This document shows positions 8,786 to 22,650 of a stretch of 64,000 nt of DNA, one piece after another. Location: positions 62,001 to 126,000 of the forward strand of contig NZ_ASWD01000005.1 of the NCBI RefSeq assembly GCF_000407485.1, read 5' to 3'. Source of the DNA: Enterococcus pallens ATCC BAA-351. GTDB lineage: Bacteria > Bacillota > Bacilli > Lactobacillales > Enterococcaceae. A program made the translations under genes and the position numbers. The notes under the pieces were generated by a model. It was not told where the DNA came from and ran no database searches. It saw only the letters and a program-made list of their open reading frames with translations. Position 1 is the stretch's first letter. Each line of letters starts with the position of its first letter.

Positions 8786-9683
8786 AATTGAAGTAATTAT
8801 ACATGAAGAGAGTGGCCGGATTGACAAAGTGCTCAATGAACGGCTGAAAGATTATTCTCGTTCTCAGATTCAGCAATGGATCAAGGATGGACAGGTTTCG
8901 GTAGCTGAGCAACCGATTAAGGCCAATTACAAAGTGAGTAAAGGAGATCAGATTTTGATCCGTATTCCTGAGCCTGAAGAATTGGAGCTTTTGCCGGAGG
9001 ACTTGCAGCTGGATATTGTTTATGAGGATGAGGATGTAGTGGTGGTAAATAAACCCCAGGGCATGGTGGTTCATCCATCGGCTGGGCATTCCCATGGAAC
9101 GTTAGTTAACGGTCTATTACATCAAATTAAAAATTTATCTACTATTAATGATGTAGTTCGTCCAGGGATTGTTCATCGGATTGACAAGGACACTTCTGGC
9201 TTATTAATGGTAGCGAAAAATGATCAAGCTCATGAAGCTTTGGCAAAACAGCTGAAGGACAAAACGTCGTTAAGAAAATACGTAGCCTTGGTTCATGGAG
9301 AAATTTCTCATGAAAAAGGTCGGATTGAAGCACCAATCGGTCGTTCAAAGGTAGATCGGAAAATGCAGGCAGTAATTGAAGGCGGCAAGGAAGCCGTCAC
9401 ACATTTCGAAGTGCTGGAACGCTTTACGGACTTTACTTTGATCGAATTGCAATTGGAAACGGGGCGAACGCACCAAATCCGGGTACACATGCAATACATT
9501 GGTTATCCAGTAGCTGGTGATCCGTTATATGGACCGAAGAAAACCTTAAAGGGCAACGGACAGTTTTTACATGCGAAGCTATTAGGCTTTACTCATCCGA
9601 AAACGGGAGAGAGCTTAGTCTTCGAAGCACCGCTGCCGGAAATTTTTCAAAAAACTTTGCAGCAACTGCGAGAAAAAGATTGA
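8775..9683 (+). CDS. RluA/RluD-family pseudouridine synthase
   Basis: Converts specific uridines in large-subunit rRNA (or tRNA) to pseudouridine. An N-terminal S4-like RNA-binding domain (residues 12-60) precedes the catalytic domain, whose motif HRIDKDTSGLL holds the catalytic aspartate D137; the GRTHQIRVH block is also present. At 302 residues it matches the RluD type found beside lspA in many Bacillota. The ATG at 8775 is preferred to 8757 because the family starts with an acidic segment close to it. The exact rRNA position modified is not deducible. Confidence 0.92.
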   Translation: MENEIEVIIHEESGRIDKVLNERLKDYSRSQIQQWIKDGQVSVAEQPIKANYKVSKGDQILIRIPEPEELELLPEDLQLDIVYEDEDVVVVNKPQGMVVHPSAGHSHGTLVNGLLHQIKNLSTINDVVRPGIVHRIDKDTSGLLMVAKNDQAHEALAKQLKDKTSLRKYVALVHGEISHEKGRIEAPIGRSKVDRKMQAVIEGGKEAVTHFEVLERFTDFTLIELQLETGRTHQIRVHMQYIGYPVAGDPLYGPKKTLKGNGQFLHAKLLGFTHPKTGESLVFEAPLPEIFQKTLQQLREKD

Positions 9684-9708
9684 TTTCTTAGAAAAAGAAC
9701 GGTATAGT
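9680..9708 (+). promoter_or_regulatory. pyr operon promoter
   Basis: TTGATT (9680-9685), a 17-base spacer and TATAGT (9703-9708). The -35 overlaps the stop of the preceding gene. It drives the PyrR-regulated leader that follows. Confidence 0.75.
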
Positions 9709-9736
9709 ATTCCCAGTGAGAAAAATTGAATAGAAG

Positions 9737-10439
<703 letters not shown>

Positions 10440-10445
10440 AGACAA

Positions 10446-11717
10446 ATGCATGAGTTTCACAACGACGATGTGGTATTAGACATCAAGGATCGTCCTAGTG
10501 CAGGACATTGGGTAGGGTTAAGTATTCAACATCTGTTTACGATGTTTGGCGCAACAGTGCTGGTTCCGATTATGGTGGGAATCAATCCAAGTATTGCGCT
10601 GGTCAGTTCAGGGCTGGGAACGTTGGTATATCTAACAGTTACAAAGGGAAAAATTCCGGCTTACCTAGGCAGCAGCTTTGCCTTCATTGCAGCGATGCAG
10701 TTACTGATGAAATCTGACGGGTATCCGGCGGTCGCGCAAGGAGCTATGACTTGCGGATTAGTTTACCTGATCGTCTCCTTCTTGATTCGCAAGATCGGGT
10801 CGGCCTGGCTGGATAAAATTTTACCGCCAATTGTTGTGGGACCAGTTGTCATGGTTATCGGTTTGGGGTTAGCAGGTAATGCGGCTACCAACGCCATGTA
10901 CAACAACGACGTTTACGACTTTAAATATGTATTGGTTGCTTTAATTACCTTAGGACTAACGATTTTCTTCAACATGTTTTTCTCTGGCTTTCTAGGATTG
11001 ATTCCAATCCTGCTGGGAATTGTTTGCGGCTATATCACCGCAATGCTGTTTGGGATTATCGATTATCAACCGATTATTGACGCACACTGGTTTGCGCTTC
11101 CGGCTTTTGATGTACCATTTGCAACTTATCAGCCGAAGCTTTACCTGAATGCTATAACTACCATGGCTCCGATTGCATTTGTGACTATGACAGAGCACAT
11201 TGGACACTTGATGGTACTGAATAAACTAACTAAACGTAATTTCTTCGAAGATCCTGGCTTGGACCGCACATTAATGGGTGACGGCTTTGCACAAATTGTC
11301 GCTGGACTTGTGGGAGGTCCTCCGGTAACCAGCTATGGCGAAAACATCGGCGTACTGGCAATTACCCGCGTGCACAGTGTGTATGTAATCGGCGGTGCAG
11401 CAATCTTCGCTATCGCATTAGGCTTTGTTGGCAAGCTGAGCGCCTTAATCTTAAGCATTCCTGGGCCGGTTATCTCAGGTATCAGCTTCATCCTCTTCGG
11501 AGTGATTGCGGCCAGCGGCTTAAAGATTCTAATTGAAAACCAAATCAATTTTGACCGGAAAAAGAACCTGTTGATTGCTTCTACCATCTTGGTAATCGGC
11601 ATCGGCGGTTTGGTTTTCCAAGCAGGCACCTTTACTTTATCTTCAATGGCTCTAGCAACTGTGTTGGGCATTTTACTGAATTTGATTTTACCTGAAAAGG
11701 CACGCAGCGAAAAATAA
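10446..11717 (+). CDS. uraA: uracil permease
   Basis: A 423-residue NCS2 (nucleobase:cation symporter-2) carrier with about 12 to 14 membrane segments. Family blocks include the early QHLFTMFGATVLVP and the later GGPPVTSYGENIGVLAITR. It sits between pyrR and pyrB, as pyrP/uraA does in the Bacillus operon, so uracil uptake is controlled with UMP synthesis. It imports uracil across the cell membrane with protons. pyrB starts 13 bases after its stop. Confidence 0.93.
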   Translation: MHEFHNDDVVLDIKDRPSAGHWVGLSIQHLFTMFGATVLVPIMVGINPSIALVSSGLGTLVYLTVTKGKIPAYLGSSFAFIAAMQLLMKSDGYPAVAQGAMTCGLVYLIVSFLIRKIGSAWLDKILPPIVVGPVVMVIGLGLAGNAATNAMYNNDVYDFKYVLVALITLGLTIFFNMFFSGFLGLIPILLGIVCGYITAMLFGIIDYQPIIDAHWFALPAFDVPFATYQPKLYLNAITTMAPIAFVTMTEHIGHLMVLNKLTKRNFFEDPGLDRTLMGDGFAQIVAGLVGGPPVTSYGENIGVLAITRVHSVYVIGGAAIFAIALGFVGKLSALILSIPGPVISGISFILFGVIAASGLKILIENQINFDRKKNLLIASTILVIGIGGLVFQAGTFTLSSMALATVLGILLNLILPEKARSEK

Positions 11718-11729
11718 GGAGGAAGAATC

Positions 11730-12656
11730 ATGATCATCCAATCTGAAAAAATTAGTTTGAAGCATTTGTTGACAGTCGAAGCTTTATCCGATCAGGAAGT
11801 TATGGGACTTATTAAACGAGGACAGCAATTTAAAAATGGGGCGCAATGGTCACCAGAGAAGCCTCAGTACTTTGCAGCTAACTTGTTTTTTGAGAACAGC
11901 ACCCGAACCCATAAGAGTTTTGAAGTTGCTGAAAAGAAAATGGGCTTGGATGTCATTGATTTTGACTCACGAACCAGCTCCGTGCAAAAGGGCGAAACAC
12001 TATACGATACAGTGCTGACTATGTCAGCCATCGGCGTAGATGTCTGTGTCATCCGACATGGTGATGAAAATTATTACGATGAATTGATCCAAAGCCGAAC
12101 CGTTCACTGCTCGATCATTAATGGCGGAGATGGCAGTGGACAGCATCCAACACAATGTTTGCTGGATCTAATGACTATTTATGAAGAGTTCGGCTATTTT
12201 GAAGGCTTGAAGGTTGCCATTGTTGGCGATATTACGCATTCACGGGTAGCTAAATCCAATATGCAAATGCTGAATCGTTTGCGCTCAGAGGTGTACTTCT
12301 CAGGACCAGAGCAGTGGTACGATAAGAGCTTTGATGTTTATGGCGAATATCGTCCGCTGGATGAACTGGTAGAAATGGTTGATGTAGTGATGCTGCTGCG
12401 TGTACAGCACGAACGTCACGACGGCAACGAAAGCTTCTCTAAAGAAGGCTACCATCAAGAGTACGGTTTAACGATTGAACGAGCAAAACGAATGAAGGAA
12501 AAAGCGATTATCATGCATCCGGCGCCAGTCAACCGTGATGTGGAAATTGCTGACTCATTAGTAGAAAGCTATCAGTCACGAATTGTTGAGCAAATGAGCA
12601 ACGGCGTGTTCGTACGGATGGCGATCTTAGAAGCGATTTTGAATGGTGTAGCTTAG
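11730..12656 (+). CDS. pyrB: aspartate carbamoyltransferase catalytic subunit
   Basis: Condenses carbamoyl phosphate with aspartate, the committed pyrimidine step. The carbamoyl-phosphate motif [13 protein letters not shown] (about residues 52-64) and the HPTQCLLDL block are present. At 308 residues it is full length. No pyrI regulatory chain follows, as is usual in Bacillota. Its ATG has AAGGAGGAAG upstream. A structured 187-base gap separates it from pyrC. Confidence 0.95.
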   Translation: MIIQSEKISLKHLLTVEALSDQEVMGLIKRGQQFKNGAQWSPEKPQYFAANLFFENSTRTHKSFEVAEKKMGLDVIDFDSRTSSVQKGETLYDTVLTMSAIGVDVCVIRHGDENYYDELIQSRTVHCSIINGGDGSGQHPTQCLLDLMTIYEEFGYFEGLKVAIVGDITHSRVAKSNMQMLNRLRSEVYFSGPEQWYDKSFDVYGEYRPLDELVEMVDVVMLLRVQHERHDGNESFSKEGYHQEYGLTIERAKRMKEKAIIMHPAPVNRDVEIADSLVESYQSRIVEQMSNGVFVRMAILEAILNGVA

Positions 12657-12688
12657 GAAGATTCTTTTAAATAAAATTAGGCTGCCAG

Positions 12689-12767
12689 TCCAACTTTTCA
12701 CAGTTTGCAAGGATCAACACGAAAACTAAAACGAACTGTTAAACAGGAAACGAACAGTATAGTTGGA
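12689..12767 (+). other. structured intercistronic RNA between pyrB and pyrC
   Basis: TCCAACT (12689-12695) is complementary to AGTTGGA (12761-12767) and encloses ACTGTT (12735-12740) with AACAGT (12753-12758). There is no T-run and no PyrR motif, so it is neither a clear terminator nor a second PyrR site. Possible roles are mRNA processing or stability. The nearby AATTTTTC/GAAAAATT hairpin (about 12792-12810) precedes the pyrC ribosome site. Confidence 0.45.
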
Positions 12768-12843
12768 TGGTATACGGCGTGAAAATCGAACTAATTTTTC
12801 GGAGAAAAATTAATTCATTAAAAAGAACAAGGAGAGATGGATT

Positions 12844-14124
12844 ATGAAGGTATTAATTAAAAACGGTAAGATTGCTGGTAAAGGTAATCAATTAATAGAT
12901 GCAGATGTTTGGTTGGAAGATGGAATTATCGCAGGAATCGGCAAGTCTTTTGCAGACTTAGACTTTGATGAGGTTTATGATGCAAAGGGGCAACTAGTAA
13001 CACCTGGTTTAGTAGATGTCCATGTGCATTTAAGAGAACCAGGCTTCACCTACAAAGAAACCATCAAAACCGGCAGCCAAGCAGCAGCTCGCGGCGGATT
13101 TACAACCGTTTGTGCAATGCCAAATCTTGATCCTACTCCAGATACAGTTGAAAAATTTAACCAAGTTCTTGATATCATTAAACGTGATGCAGTGGTAAAA
13201 GTGCTGCAATACGCACCGATCACTGAGAACCTGCGCAGCGATGTACTAACAGATCAAGCTGGACTGAAAGCAGCAGGTGCATTTGCCTTCACTAACGATG
13301 GCGTTGGTGTGCAAACAGCTGGAACGATGTACTTAGCAATGCAGGAAGCAGCAAAACAAGGTATGGCTTTGGTCGCTCATACAGAAGATGATTCACTACT
13401 ATTCGGTGGAGTAATGCATAAAGGAAAAGTCAGTGAAAAGCTTGGCTTGCCAGGGATTATGAGCGCAACAGAATCTTCACAAATCGCTCGTGACGTGATT
13501 TTGGCTGAAGAAACGGGTGCTCACTACCATGTTTGTCACGTATCAACTAAAGAAAGTGTCCGGGTAATTCGTGATGCTAAGCGTGCAGGCGTTCATGTGA
13601 CGGCTGAGGTTTCTCCACACCACTTGATTCTGATGGATGAAGATATTCCTGAAGATAACGGCTTTTGGAAAATGAACCCGCCATTACGCGGCAAAGAAGA
13701 TCGCGATGACCTAATCGAAGGATTGCTGGATGGCACCATCGATTGTATCGCTACGGACCATGCCCCTCATGGTTTGGAAGAAAAAGATCAAACCTTCTTG
13801 AAGGCGCCATTTGGGATTGTGGGCAGTGAGACAGCTTTCCAATTAATCTATACCCACTTTGTGGAAACTGGCCGCTTTACTTTAGAACAAGTCATCGACT
13901 GGATGGCAGTGAAACCAGCAGCGATTTTCGGCTTAAACGCTGGAACCTTGACTATCGGCGCACCAGCTGATATCGCGGTATTCGATTTGGAAACAGAAGA
14001 AAAAATTGATGATCAGCAATTTGCTTCAATGGGTGTAAATACACCATTCGTAGGCTGGCCTGTTAAAGGCAATACGATGTTCACTTTTGTGGATGGCAAA
14101 CTGGTGTATAACAAGGAGGATTAA
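12844..14124 (+). CDS. pyrC: dihydroorotase
   Basis: Zinc amidohydrolase that cyclises carbamoyl aspartate to dihydroorotate. Metal-binding HVHLREPG (about residues 59-66) and the later DHAPH motif are present, in the class I type of about 425 residues common in Bacillota. It has an AAGGAGAG site before the ATG. Its stop lies four bases before the carA TTG start, within the carA ribosome-site region, so the two are likely coupled. Confidence 0.95.
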   Translation: MKVLIKNGKIAGKGNQLIDADVWLEDGIIAGIGKSFADLDFDEVYDAKGQLVTPGLVDVHVHLREPGFTYKETIKTGSQAAARGGFTTVCAMPNLDPTPDTVEKFNQVLDIIKRDAVVKVLQYAPITENLRSDVLTDQAGLKAAGAFAFTNDGVGVQTAGTMYLAMQEAAKQGMALVAHTEDDSLLFGGVMHKGKVSEKLGLPGIMSATESSQIARDVILAEETGAHYHVCHVSTKESVRVIRDAKRAGVHVTAEVSPHHLILMDEDIPEDNGFWKMNPPLRGKEDRDDLIEGLLDGTIDCIATDHAPHGLEEKDQTFLKAPFGIVGSETAFQLIYTHFVETGRFTLEQVIDWMAVKPAAIFGLNAGTLTIGAPADIAVFDLETEEKIDDQQFASMGVNTPFVGWPVKGNTMFTFVDGKLVYNKED

Positions 14125-14128
14125 TAAG

Positions 14129-15208
14129 TTGAAGAGACTGCTAATTTTAGAAGACGGTACGGTATTTGAAGGAGAAGCTTTTGGTGCTGACGCTAATGTG
14201 TTTGGTGAAATTGTGTTTACTACTAGTATGACTGGTTACCAAGAAACCATTACGGACCAAAGCTTTAACGGACAAATCATTACCTTTACCTATCCAATGG
14301 TTGGAAACTACGGAATTAACCGTGACGACTATGAATCTATTGCGCCAACTTGTAAAGGAGTGGTTGTGAAGGAGCACGCGCGTCGTGCCAGCAACTGGCG
14401 TAATCAAATGACCTTAGATGAATTTTTGAAACGCAAAGGCATTCCGGGAATTGCAGGAATTGATACGCGGGCTTTAACGAAAAAGCTGCGCAATCACGGA
14501 ACTATGAAGGCCAGCCTTGTAGACGCGGGTGATCAACTGCATCATGCTTTCGATCAATTGAAGGCGACAGTGTTGCCAACCAATCAAGTACATCAAGTCT
14601 CTACCGTGACGCCTTATCCAAGTCCTGGTGTTGGCCGCAACGTAGTGGTTATCGATTTTGGTTTAAAACACAGCATTTTAAGAGAGTTATCTCGCCGCGA
14701 GTGCAACTTGACGGTTATGCCTTACAATACTGATGCAAAAACGATTTTGGATTTGGCTCCAGACGGTGTAATGCTGACGAATGGACCCGGAGATCCCAAA
14801 GATGTGCCAGAAGCGATTGAGATGATTCAAAAAATTCAGGGCAAAGTACCGATTTTCGGTATTTGTCTAGGACACCAATTGTTCTCATTAGCCAATGGAG
14901 CCGATACGTACAAAATGAAATTCGGTCACCGCGGCTTAAATCACCCCGTACGGGAAATTGCGACAGGAAGGATTGACTTTACTTCGCAAAACCACGGCTT
15001 TGCGGTGGATGAAGCGACAATTGATTCAACAAAATTAATGGTGACGCATGTGGAAGTGAATGACGGCACGATTGAAGGGGTAAGACATCGTCATTATCCA
15101 GCCTTCAGTGTGCAGTTCCACCCGGATGCAGCACCTGGACCACATGATGCACTGCATTTATTCGATGAATTTATGGAAATGATGGATGCATGGAAGGAGC
15201 AAGCATAA
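14129..15208 (+). CDS. carA: carbamoyl phosphate synthase small (glutaminase) subunit
   Basis: Class I glutamine amidotransferase that feeds ammonia to CarB. The nucleophile cysteine is in GICLGHQ, about two thirds along, with the catalytic His in the [12 protein letters not shown] block near the end. The start is set at TTG 14129 because AAGGAGGA lies 8 bases upstream and the protein then begins KRLLILEDG, as in the family; an in-frame ATG at 14087 lies inside pyrC and has no ribosome site. Length about 359 residues. carB begins on the next base after its stop. Confidence 0.93.
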   Translation: MKRLLILEDGTVFEGEAFGADANVFGEIVFTTSMTGYQETITDQSFNGQIITFTYPMVGNYGINRDDYESIAPTCKGVVVKEHARRASNWRNQMTLDEFLKRKGIPGIAGIDTRALTKKLRNHGTMKASLVDAGDQLHHAFDQLKATVLPTNQVHQVSTVTPYPSPGVGRNVVVIDFGLKHSILRELSRRECNLTVMPYNTDAKTILDLAPDGVMLTNGPGDPKDVPEAIEMIQKIQGKVPIFGICLGHQLFSLANGADTYKMKFGHRGLNHPVREIATGRIDFTSQNHGFAVDEATIDSTKLMVTHVEVNDGTIEGVRHRHYPAFSVQFHPDAAPGPHDALHLFDEFMEMMDAWKEQA

Positions 15209-18200
15209 ATGCCAAAACGCACAGATATTAAGAAAATTATGGTTATCGGTTCTGGACCGATTGTCATTGGACAAGCAGCCGAGTTTGACTATGCCGGCAC
15301 GCAAGCTTGCTTAGCTTTAAAAGAAGAGGGCTATGAAGTTGTTTTAGTAAACTCTAACCCTGCAACTATCATGACGGATAAGGAAGTAGCTGATTCAGTT
15401 TACATCGAACCGATTACTTTAGAATTCGTATCACGGATTTTGCGCAAGGAATTGCCGGATGCAATTTTGCCAACGTTAGGTGGGCAGACTGGACTAAACA
15501 TGGCGATGGAGCTAGCTTCTTCTGGCATTTTAGACGAGTTAAATATTGAATTATTAGGTACTAAGCTCTCAGCCATTGACCAAGCGGAAGACCGTGACTT
15601 ATTCAAACAATTAATGGAAGAGCTAAATCAGCCGATTCCTGAATCGGAGATTGTCAATACTGTAGAAGAAGCAGTTGCTTTTGCGAACACCATCGGCTAC
15701 CCAATCATCGTTCGTCCAGCCTTTACCTTAGGCGGAACCGGCGGCGGAATGTGCGACAACGAAGACGAGCTGCGAGTAATTGCGGAAAACGGCTTGAAGC
15801 TGTCACCAGTAACGCAATGTTTAATTGAAAAATCAATTGCCGGCTATAAGGAAATCGAATACGAAGTAATGCGCGATTCAGCTGACAATGCAATTGTGGT
15901 ATGTAATATGGAAAACTTTGACCCAGTGGGCATCCATACTGGTGACTCAATCGTGTTTGCTCCAAGTCAAACGATGTCAGATTATGAATATCAAATGCTG
16001 CGGGATGCGTCATTATCCATCATTCGCGCTTTGAAAATTGAAGGCGGCTGTAACGTTCAGTTGGCTTTAGATCCTCACAGCTTTAACTATTATGTGATCG
16101 AAGTAAATCCTCGGGTTTCGCGTTCTTCTGCTCTAGCAAGTAAAGCAACCGGTTATCCAATTGCTAAATTGGCAGCGAAAATTGCGGTCGGTTTAACCTT
16201 AGATGAAATGAAGAATCCAGTTACTGGTACAACCTATGCTGAATTTGAACCAGCTTTAGACTACGTGGTGGCTAAAATTCCTCGCTGGCCTTTTGATAAA
16301 TTCGAATCAGGCGAACGAGTATTAGGTACTCAAATGAAGGCTACTGGTGAAGTTATGGCAATCGGCCGTAATATCGAAGAGTCTTTATTAAAGGCTGTTC
16401 GCTCACTGGAAATCGGTACGTATCATGTCGAAATTGCTGAATTCAGCGAAGTTACGGATGAATTACTAACTGAAAAAATTGTTAAAGCTCAAGATGACCG
16501 CTTGTTCTACTTGGCAGAAGCCTTGCGCCGCGGCTACAGCATTGAAGAATTAAGTGAATTAACTAAGATTGATTTGTTCTTCTTAGATAAATTACTGCAC
16601 ATTGTCGAGCTGGAAAATGAATTGGCTCAGCAGGTGAAGGATACGGATGTACTGAAGAAAGCCAAGCAAAATGGTTTTTCTGACAAAAAAATCGCTGCAT
16701 TGTGGTCAATGACTGAAAAAGAAGTCAGCGACTTTAGACATGAAGCGAAAATCTTACCAGTTTATAAAATGGTGGATACCTGTGCCGCCGAGTTTGAATC
16801 ACAAACACCTTACTTCTACAGTACGTATGAATTTGAAAACGAAAGTGTTCGTTCAGAAAAGGAATCAGTTTTAGTCTTAGGTTCTGGTCCAATTCGTATC
16901 GGACAAGGGGTCGAGTTCGACTATGCGACTGTTCACTCGGTGAAGGCTATTCAATCTGCCGGCTATGAAGCGATTATTATGAACAGTAATCCAGAAACGG
17001 TATCGACGGACTTCTCAGTTTCTGATAAGCTTTATTTTGAGCCATTAACTTTGGAAGATGTAATGAACGTCATTGAGCTGGAGCAGCCAATCGGTGTCAT
17101 TGTCCAATTTGGTGGACAAACGGCGATTAACTTGGCTGAGCCTTTGGTTAAAAATGGTGTGAAAATCTTAGGAACCAGCATTGAAGATTTGGACCGGGCA
17201 GAAGACCGTGACCAATTCGAGCAAGTACTGAAAAAATTAGGGATTCCACAACCCGTTGGCGATACAGCTACCAGCAGTGAAGAGGCAGTCATTATTGCAG
17301 ATAGAATTGGTTATCCAGTGTTAGTACGTCCAAGCTATGTATTAGGTGGACGGGCAATGGAAATTGTTGAGAACCAGGTAGATTTAGAAGACTATATGGC
17401 CAATGCTGTGAAAGCTTCACCAGAGCATCCAGTTTTAGTTGACCGCTACATGGTAGGAAAAGAATGTGAAGTAGACGCGATTTGTGATGGCAAAACAGTG
17501 CTGATTCCGGGAATCATGGAGCATATCGAACGTGCTGGGGTTCACTCAGGCGACTCGATGGCTGTGTATCCGCCACAAACTTTCTCACCAGAAATTGTTG
17601 CGACTATTGAAGATTACACTCGCAAGCTGGCTTTGGGCATGAACTGCATCGGCATGATGAACATTCAATTTGTCATCCATGAAGAGCAAGTATATGTTAT
17701 TGAAGTGAACCCACGGGCGAGCCGAACAGTCCCATTCTTAAGTAAAATTACTAACATTCCAATGGCGCAAATTGCGACTAAAGCGATTTTAGGCAATAGC
17801 CTGGAAGAGTTAGGCTACCAAGATGGTCTGTATCCTGAAAGCAAGCTGGTTCATGTGAAGGCACCAGTCTTCAGCTTTACTAAATTGCAAAAGGTCGATA
17901 CTTACTTAGGACCTGAAATGAAATCAACCGGTGAAGTAATGGGCTCAGACCGCAGTCTAGAAAAAGCCTTGTACAAAGCATTTGAAGCTGCTGGTTTGCA
18001 CCTGCCGGATTACGGCGCTGTGTTGTTCACAGTCGCTGACGAGCACAAGGAAGAAGCGTTAGACTTAGCACAACGCTTTACTGATGTAGGCTACAGTTTG
18101 ATTGCTACAGCCGGTACTGCTAAATATCTGGCGGAAAACGGCTTGAATGCCAAGGTTATTGCGAAAATTTCCGAATCCTCTGAGGACAACGTAGTAGAAA

Positions 18201-18391
18201 TGATCCGCCGCGGTGAAGCACAGGTGGTCATCAATACAATGGATAAAAATCGTCAAAATACTTCAGAAGACGGCTTTATCATTCGTCGCGAAGCTGTTGA
18301 ACATGGTGTGCCATTGTTCACCTCATTAGATACAGCAAATGCTATTTTGCGAGTGATGGAATCACGGGTGTTCTCAATTCACGAAATTTAA
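15209..18391 (+). CDS. carB: carbamoyl phosphate synthase large subunit
   Basis: A 1060-residue synthetase with two tandem ATP-grasp halves ([20 protein letters not shown] near residue 11 and [20 protein letters not shown] near residue 555) and a C-terminal MGS-type regulatory domain (from about residue 930), where UMP and similar effectors bind. It makes carbamoyl phosphate for both UMP and arginine synthesis. Placed in the pyr operon, it is presumably pyrimidine-controlled; no second, arginine-specific pair is visible in the window. Confidence 0.96.
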   Translation: MPKRTDIKKIMVIGSGPIVIGQAAEFDYAGTQACLALKEEGYEVVLVNSNPATIMTDKEVADSVYIEPITLEFVSRILRKELPDAILPTLGGQTGLNMAMELASSGILDELNIELLGTKLSAIDQAEDRDLFKQLMEELNQPIPESEIVNTVEEAVAFANTIGYPIIVRPAFTLGGTGGGMCDNEDELRVIAENGLKLSPVTQCLIEKSIAGYKEIEYEVMRDSADNAIVVCNMENFDPVGIHTGDSIVFAPSQTMSDYEYQMLRDASLSIIRALKIEGGCNVQLALDPHSFNYYVIEVNPRVSRSSALASKATGYPIAKLAAKIAVGLTLDEMKNPVTGTTYAEFEPALDYVVAKIPRWPFDKFESGERVLGTQMKATGEVMAIGRNIEESLLKAVRSLEIGTYHVEIAEFSEVTDELLTEKIVKAQDDRLFYLAEALRRGYSIEELSELTKIDLFFLDKLLHIVELENELAQQVKDTDVLKKAKQNGFSDKKIAALWSMTEKEVSDFRHEAKILPVYKMVDTCAAEFESQTPYFYSTYEFENESVRSEKESVLVLGSGPIRIGQGVEFDYATVHSVKAIQSAGYEAIIMNSNPETVSTDFSVSDKLYFEPLTLEDVMNVIELEQPIGVIVQFGGQTAINLAEPLVKNGVKILGTSIEDLDRAEDRDQFEQVLKKLGIPQPVGDTATSSEEAVIIADRIGYPVLVRPSYVLGGRAMEIVENQVDLEDYMANAVKASPEHPVLVDRYMVGKECEVDAICDGKTVLIPGIMEHIERAGVHSGDSMAVYPPQTFSPEIVATIEDYTRKLALGMNCIGMMNIQFVIHEEQVYVIEVNPRASRTVPFLSKITNIPMAQIATKAILGNSLEELGYQDGLYPESKLVHVKAPVFSFTKLQKVDTYLGPEMKSTGEVMGSDRSLEKALYKAFEAAGLHLPDYGAVLFTVADEHKEEALDLAQRFTDVGYSLIATAGTAKYLAENGLNAKVIAKISESSEDNVVEMIRRGEAQVVINTMDKNRQNTSEDGFIIRREAVEHGVPLFTSLDTANAILRVMESRVFSIHEI

Positions 18392-18435
18392 AGCAGACAG
18401 GTTTGTCTGATAAAACGAATCATTCATTGATTTCC

Positions 18436-18468
18436 GGCTTCGCAAGCTAGGGTTTGCGAAGCCTTTCT
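18436..18468 (+). terminator. terminator-like hairpin inside the pyr operon
   Basis: A perfect 10-bp stem (GGCTTCGCAA at 18436-18445, TTGCGAAGCC at 18454-18463) is followed by TTTCTT and then by the pyrK ribosome site AAGGAGG. The U-run is short, so it may be a partial terminator or a 3'-end stabiliser that sets the ratio between carB and the pyrK-D-F-E genes. Confidence 0.6.
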
Positions 18469-18482
18469 TAAAGGAGGCCATT

Positions 18483-20175
<1,693 letters not shown>

Positions 20176-20176
<1 letters not shown>

Positions 20177-20892
20177 TGGAAAAACGACCAGTTATTGCAC
20201 TGGATTTCTCTTCTAAGGAAGCAATCAAAACCTTTTTAGCCCAGTTTCCTGCAGAGGAAAAATTATTTGTTAAAATCGGCATGGAGCTTTTTTATCAAGA
20301 GGGTCCGAGTATTGTCCATGAGCTGACTGCTGATGGTCATGACGTTTTCCTGGATTTGAAGCTTCACGATATTCCTAACACAGTCAAAAAAGCGATGAAG
20401 GGTCTAGCAAAATTAGGTGTTCGTATGACCAACGTTCATGCGGCTGGTGGAGTAGAAATGATGAAAGCAGCCAAAGAAGGCCTAACGGAAGGAACCGCTG
20501 AAGGAAAGGCAGTACCGGATTTAATTGCCGTAACTCAGTTAACTTCAACCAGCGAAGAGCAAATGCATCGAGATCAATTGATTCAAGTGCCATTGAAGGA
20601 AAGTGTTGTACATTATGCAAAGTGTGCGCAAGAAGCTGGGTTAGATGGAGTAGTCTGTTCTGCGTTGGAAGTAGAAATGATCCACAATGCAACTAGTGAT
20701 GACTTTATCTGTTTAACACCAGGCATTCGGCCTAAAGGTGCCAGTGTAGGTGACCAAAAACGGATAATGGACCCGCAACAGGCACGGAAAATCGGTTCAA
20801 ATTATATTGTTGTAGGTCGTCCGATTACGCAATCGGAAACACCATACGAAAGCTATCTTCAAATCAAAAAAGAATGGAACGGTGAAGAATGA
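20176..20892 (+). CDS. pyrF: orotidine 5'-phosphate decarboxylase
   Basis: Final step to UMP. The catalytic [10 protein letters not shown] motif (about residues 60-69) contains the Asp-Lys-Asp network of this barrel enzyme, and GIRPKG contacts phosphate. At 238 residues it is the usual bacterial size. Start and stop overlap both neighbours (TAATG with pyrD, ATGA with pyrE). Confidence 0.95.
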
Positions 20893-21521
20893 GAACAGTT
20901 GCAGAGAATATCGCAAAAGATTTATTAAAAATTGAAGCAGTCTTTTTAAGTCCAGATGAGCCTTTCACGTGGGCTAGCGGAATTAAATCACCGATTTATT
21001 GTGACAACCGGATTACAATGAGCTATCCAGAAGTTCGTCGCGAAATCGCCAAAGGGTTGGCAGAAGAAATCAAAGCCAACTACCCAGATGTCGAAGTAAT
21101 TGCTGGAACAGCCACTGCGGGCATTCCTCATGCTGCCTGGGTAGCAGAATTGTTGGATTTGCCAATGGTTTATATCCGCAGCAAAGCCAAAGATCATGGC
21201 AAGGGCAACCAAATTGAAGGCCGCATCACAGAAGGCCAAAAAATGGTAGTTATCGAAGATTTAATCTCGACTGGCGGCAGCGTGCTGGAAGCAGCTGAAG
21301 CAGCGAAAAGAGAAGGTGCTGATGTATTAGGAGTGGCAGCTATCTTTACCTATGAATTAGATAAAGGCGTTGAGAAATTCAAAGCAGCTGATATGCCATT
21401 ACTAACTTTGACCAACTATTCCACTTTGATTGAGATCGCTTTGCAAGAAAAGTATATTAATGAACAACAGCTGACCCTATTGAAAGAATGGCGTAAAGAT
21501 CCAGAGAACTGGTTAAGCTAA
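20889..21521 (+). CDS. pyrE: orotate phosphoribosyltransferase
   Basis: Joins orotate to PRPP to form OMP. The PRPP loop [18 protein letters not shown] is clear, and the hood/flexible-loop [15 protein letters not shown] precedes it. At 210 residues it is the Bacillus-type length. Last gene of the operon, overlapping pyrF by four bases and followed by an intrinsic terminator. Confidence 0.95.
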   Translation: MRTVAENIAKDLLKIEAVFLSPDEPFTWASGIKSPIYCDNRITMSYPEVRREIAKGLAEEIKANYPDVEVIAGTATAGIPHAAWVAELLDLPMVYIRSKAKDHGKGNQIEGRITEGQKMVVIEDLISTGGSVLEAAEAAKREGADVLGVAAIFTYELDKGVEKFKAADMPLLTLTNYSTLIEIALQEKYINEQQLTLLKEWRKDPENWLS

Positions 21522-21530
21522 AAAATAGAG

Positions 21531-21558
21531 CTCCTCACATAAATGGTGGGGAGTTTTT
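21531..21558 (+). terminator. pyr operon terminator
   Basis: An 8-bp stem, CTCCTCAC (21531-21538) with GTGGGGAG (21546-21553), followed by five T. Confidence 0.88.
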
Positions 21559-21633
21559 GTGTGCCTTCTTGGTGCTTTTATAAAGCTTAAAAAGGGCTTT
21601 AATGGTATATTAAAAAGCAGTGGAGGGATGCAT

Positions 21634-22650
21634 ATGTATCAAAAATTTATTGAAAATATCCGGCTGCGTCGCTTTGTTGTCTTGGCAGTCCTCATTTTAG
21701 TGATTTATCTATCTCGTTCATTTATTACGATTGCGTTATTGACCTTTATTTTTACTTACTTATCATTAAAAATTATGAAATTGCTGCATCACTACTTGAA
21801 ATTGCCTCATGCAGCAGCCACGATCCTTCTGTACTTAGTGGCGATTTTTCTTTTGTACTTGCTGTTTTCAAAATATGCGACAATTTTAGCTCAGCAAGCA
21901 ATTCAAACGTATAATTCATTGCTGCACTTTTATCGTCATGCAGAATTTGATTCGACAGGAGTCACCAACTATTTATCCAATTATTTTGAAACGCACAATT
22001 GGCAGGATAAATTAGAAAGCGGAGCAGGTATCATTTTTCAACAGCTGCAAAATGTGGGTCGAATCGCGGTATCTTTCTTCTTGTCGTTTTTATTGAGTTT
22101 TTTCTTTATGATCGAGAAGGAACGAACCTTTCAGTTTTCGAGACACTTTTTGAGTAGTGATTATGCTTGGTTTTTCCAGGATGTCTATTATTTTGCCAAA
22201 ATTTTTGCGGAAACCTTTGGAGTGGTGTTGGAGGTTCAGCTGGTGATTGCTCTAGTAAATACCGCGATTACCACCGCTGGCCTAGCACTGATCGGCTTTG
22301 GTCAGCTGCCTTCATTGGCAATCATGATTTTCATATTGAGCTTAATTCCGGTAGCTGGGGTGATTATTTCCTTTATCCCGCTAACACTAATTGCTTACTC
22401 AATCAATGGTCTGCAGACAGTTGTTTATGTTTTGCTGCTGGTATTGGCGGTGCACATGGTAGAATCCTATATTCTAAATCCTAAGTTGATGTCCAGTCGT
22501 ACCAAGCTGCCAATTTTTTATACGTTCGTTATTTTATTACTAAGTGAACGATTTTTGGGAGTCTGGGGATTGATCGTGGGGATTCCAATCTTTACCTTCT
22601 TTTTAGAAGTTATTCATGTGCAAATCAAAAAAGAGCCGAGGAAAAATTAA
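21634..22650 (+). CDS. AI-2E family transporter (PerM-like)
   Basis: A 338-residue membrane protein with paired hydrophobic segments at the N terminus, a soluble middle part (about residues 85-140) and a C-terminal membrane block with the family pattern (SLIPVAGVIISFIPL, then HMVESYILNPKLMS and GVWGLIVGIPIFTF). Members export varied solutes; some act as sodium/proton antiporters, so no substrate is assigned. The ATG at 21634 has GGAGGG at the right distance. It converges with rqcH, and the two stop codons overlap. Confidence 0.82.
   Translation: MYQKFIENIRLRRFVVLAVLILVIYLSRSFITIALLTFIFTYLSLKIMKLLHHYLKLPHAAATILLYLVAIFLLYLLFSKYATILAQQAIQTYNSLLHFYRHAEFDSTGVTNYLSNYFETHNWQDKLESGAGIIFQQLQNVGRIAVSFFLSFLLSFFFMIEKERTFQFSRHFLSSDYAWFFQDVYYFAKIFAETFGVVLEVQLVIALVNTAITTAGLALIGFGQLPSLAIMIFILSLIPVAGVIISFIPLTLIAYSINGLQTVVYVLLLVLAVHMVESYILNPKLMSSRTKLPIFYTFVILLLSERFLGVWGLIVGIPIFTFFLEVIHVQIKKEPRKN

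Noticed and set aside
12657-12843. Second PyrR attenuator between pyrB and pyrC
   Set aside because: No CCnGnGAGG loop and no terminator with a T-run were found.
14087-14128. ATG-started longer carA
   Set aside because: The extension lies inside pyrC without a ribosome site, whereas TTG 14129 has AAGGAGGA at the right distance.
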